Positions 62,944 to 64,000 of a stretch of DNA of 64,000 nt are shown piece by piece. The notes beneath the pieces were generated by a model that saw only the letters and a program-made list of their open reading frames with translations, ran no database searches and was not told the origin of the DNA. How positions within the stretch are numbered: position 1 is the stretch's first letter; every line of letters starts with the position of its first letter. This DNA is from an uncultured Clostridia bacterium. Its GTDB lineage: Bacteria > Bacillota > Clostridia > Oscillospirales > Acutalibacteraceae. Location of the stretch: assembly GCA_944412495.1 (NCBI GenBank), contig CALYBL010000020.1, forward strand, positions 1 through 64,000. The letters run 5' to 3'. Both the position numbers and the translations under genes were made by a program.

Positions 62944-63939
62944 TTACCTTTTTCTCTGCACTCCGAATACGTCTGACATCTCCATACCGTCCAGCGCGTC
63001 GTCTATGGCACGCACCTCATCAGCGGTAAGAAACACATCTGCCGCTCTGGCATTCTCTTTCATGCGCTCAGGTCTGCGCGTGCCGGGGATAGGCACTATC
63101 CACGCCCTCTTGCAGAGCATCCACGCCATGGAAATCTGCGCCGGTGTGGCATTCTTCTGCTCTGCCATGCCACAAAGCAATGCCAGCAGCGCCCGGTTTT
63201 TCTCCTCTGCCTCATCGGTAAACTGCGGCATGGATGCACGATAGTCGTATCTTGCGTCAAAATGCGTGCCCTTTTTGTAGCTGCCCGTCAAAAATCCGTT
63301 CGCCATGGGAGAAAAGGCAACCAATCCGATATCTAATTCCTCCAGCACGGGAAACAGCGCTTCATAGTGCCGCGCCATCATTGAATAGCGGTTTTGGATC
63401 GCCGTCACAGGGCAGACCGCGTGCGCCCTGCGAAGATACTCCTCATCTGCCTCCGATATTCCCCAGTGAGTGACCTTGCCCTCTTTTATAAGCCCGGCCA
63501 TGGTATCGGCCACCTCTTCAGGACTGACCGCCGGGTCTATGCGGTGCTGGAAGTAGAGATCAATATGGTCGGTTTTAAGGCGCTTAAGAGAGCCCTCTAC
63601 CGATTTCCGTATCGTAGCCGGACGTGAATCCGGAATAAGCGGAAGCGGCACCTTACCGCTTTCAAAGTCAAACCGCAGTCCGAACTTGGTGGAGATAACC
63701 GTCTTATCACGATACGGCGCCAGCGCCTCGCCGACAAGGCGCTCGTTAACGTGCGGGTCCTCCTGGGTGCCGTACACCTCTGCCGTGTCAAAAAAGGTGT
63801 AGCCCATTTCCACCGCCTCGCGTATAAGCCTCACCGTCTCCCTTTCATCGGTCGGCGCGCCGTAGCCATGGGAAAAGCCCATACATCCCAAGCCCACGGC
63901 GGAAACGGATAAATCTTTTCCTAAAGTCCTTGTCTGCAT
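62944..63939 (-). CDS. Aldo/keto reductase (Tas/YghZ-like)
   Basis: The 331-residue protein belongs to the larger AKR branch: 'VSAVGLGCMGFSHGYG' at the start, catalytic Asp/Tyr in 'FFDTAEVYG', Lys in 'ISTKFG', His in 'DLYFQHRIDP', cofactor 'IVPIPGTRRPERMKEN'. This pattern is typical of YakC/Tas-like NADPH reductases. AAGGAGA precedes the ATG. The gene starts the cluster as seen in this window; genes may continue beyond the right edge. Confidence 0.95.
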   Translation of the reverse strand: MQTRTLGKDLSVSAVGLGCMGFSHGYGAPTDERETVRLIREAVEMGYTFFDTAEVYGTQEDPHVNERLVGEALAPYRDKTVISTKFGLRFDFESGKVPLPLIPDSRPATIRKSVEGSLKRLKTDHIDLYFQHRIDPAVSPEEVADTMAGLIKEGKVTHWGISEADEEYLRRAHAVCPVTAIQNRYSMMARHYEALFPVLEELDIGLVAFSPMANGFLTGSYKKGTHFDARYDYRASMPQFTDEAEEKNRALLALLCGMAEQKNATPAQISMAWMLCKRAWIVPIPGTRRPERMKENARAADVFLTADEVRAIDDALDGMEMSDVFGVQRKR

Positions 63940-64000
63940 GGATATTTCATCTCCTTATGCTTATATTATAAATCCTGCCCGGTCTATACAGAAGTTCCCG

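Noticed and set aside
1..64000. CRISPR array
   Set aside because: No regularly spaced short direct repeats with unique spacers were seen; the repeats found are few, long and irregularly spaced.

Overview
The window looks like a chromosome segment of an anaerobic, Gram-positive gut-type Clostridia (Oscillospirales/Ruminococcaceae-like). Pointers are the strong AGGAGG-type ribosome sites, rubrerythrin and a 2[4Fe-4S] ferredoxin, a T-box leader on leucine biosynthesis, Bacillus/Clostridium-type gene order (yaaO-holB-ricT, yabB-rsmI), a sporulating-Firmicute type D,D-carboxypeptidase and an RsgI-like anti-sigma factor. No lineage-specific marker was found, so the placement is an inference.

Region 1, about 1-16.3 kb, is accessory and AT-rich by eye. 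It starts with a phage-derived four-gene block read on the minus strand: P27-type terminase small subunit, ParB-like protein, methyltransferase-like protein and radical SAM enzyme. A pair of diverged ~215-bp direct repeats brackets it. Then come a sugar-isomerase-like TIM barrel and a serine hydrolase (plus strand), and a translationally coupled pair of a sulfatase-modifying-factor-fold protein and a large glycosidase-like protein (minus strand). After these lies a gene-poor zone (8.6-11.9 kb) holding HAD and GNAT genes and several repeats that look like tRNA 3' ends plus tRNA terminators. The region ends with a SIR2-HerA anti-phage pair, preceded by a KilA-N protein and a short serine-recombinase-domain protein. 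This whole block stops at the 3' side of a tRNA-Ser gene.

Region 2, about 16.3-33.3 kb, has higher GC and looks like core genome: a ComEA-like protein, a degenerate amidase, SbcC/SbcD, a metallophosphoesterase, a DacF-type carboxypeptidase, an XRE regulator and an ECF sigma/RsgI-like anti-sigma pair with three PepSY domains. It ends at tRNA-Ala(CGC). Downstream of that tRNA lies an inverted copy of the repeat found at 11.6-11.75 kb.

Region 3, about 33.8-55.2 kb, is housekeeping: yaaO-holB-ricT, an alanine-racemase paralogue without its catalytic residues, ZIP and ZnuA-type metal-uptake proteins, leuB and leuA behind a leucine T-box, a methyltransferase, yabB-rsmI, ferredoxin, rubrerythrin, a 42-residue cysteine-rich membrane peptide and an ECF sigma factor fused to a ~350-residue C-terminal region.

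Region 4, about 55.3-64 kb, is a minus-strand redox/hydrolase cluster: three aldo-keto reductases, a flavin reductase, an SDR, two flavodoxin-fold proteins, a two-domain esterase lipoprotein and a DUF4405-type membrane protein. Short spacings suggest one or two operons.

The best candidates for something undescribed are the recombinase-domain/KilA-N/SIR2/HerA block, the repeat-bracketed radical SAM-MTase-ParB-TerS cassette, and the family of tRNA-end/terminator repeats.
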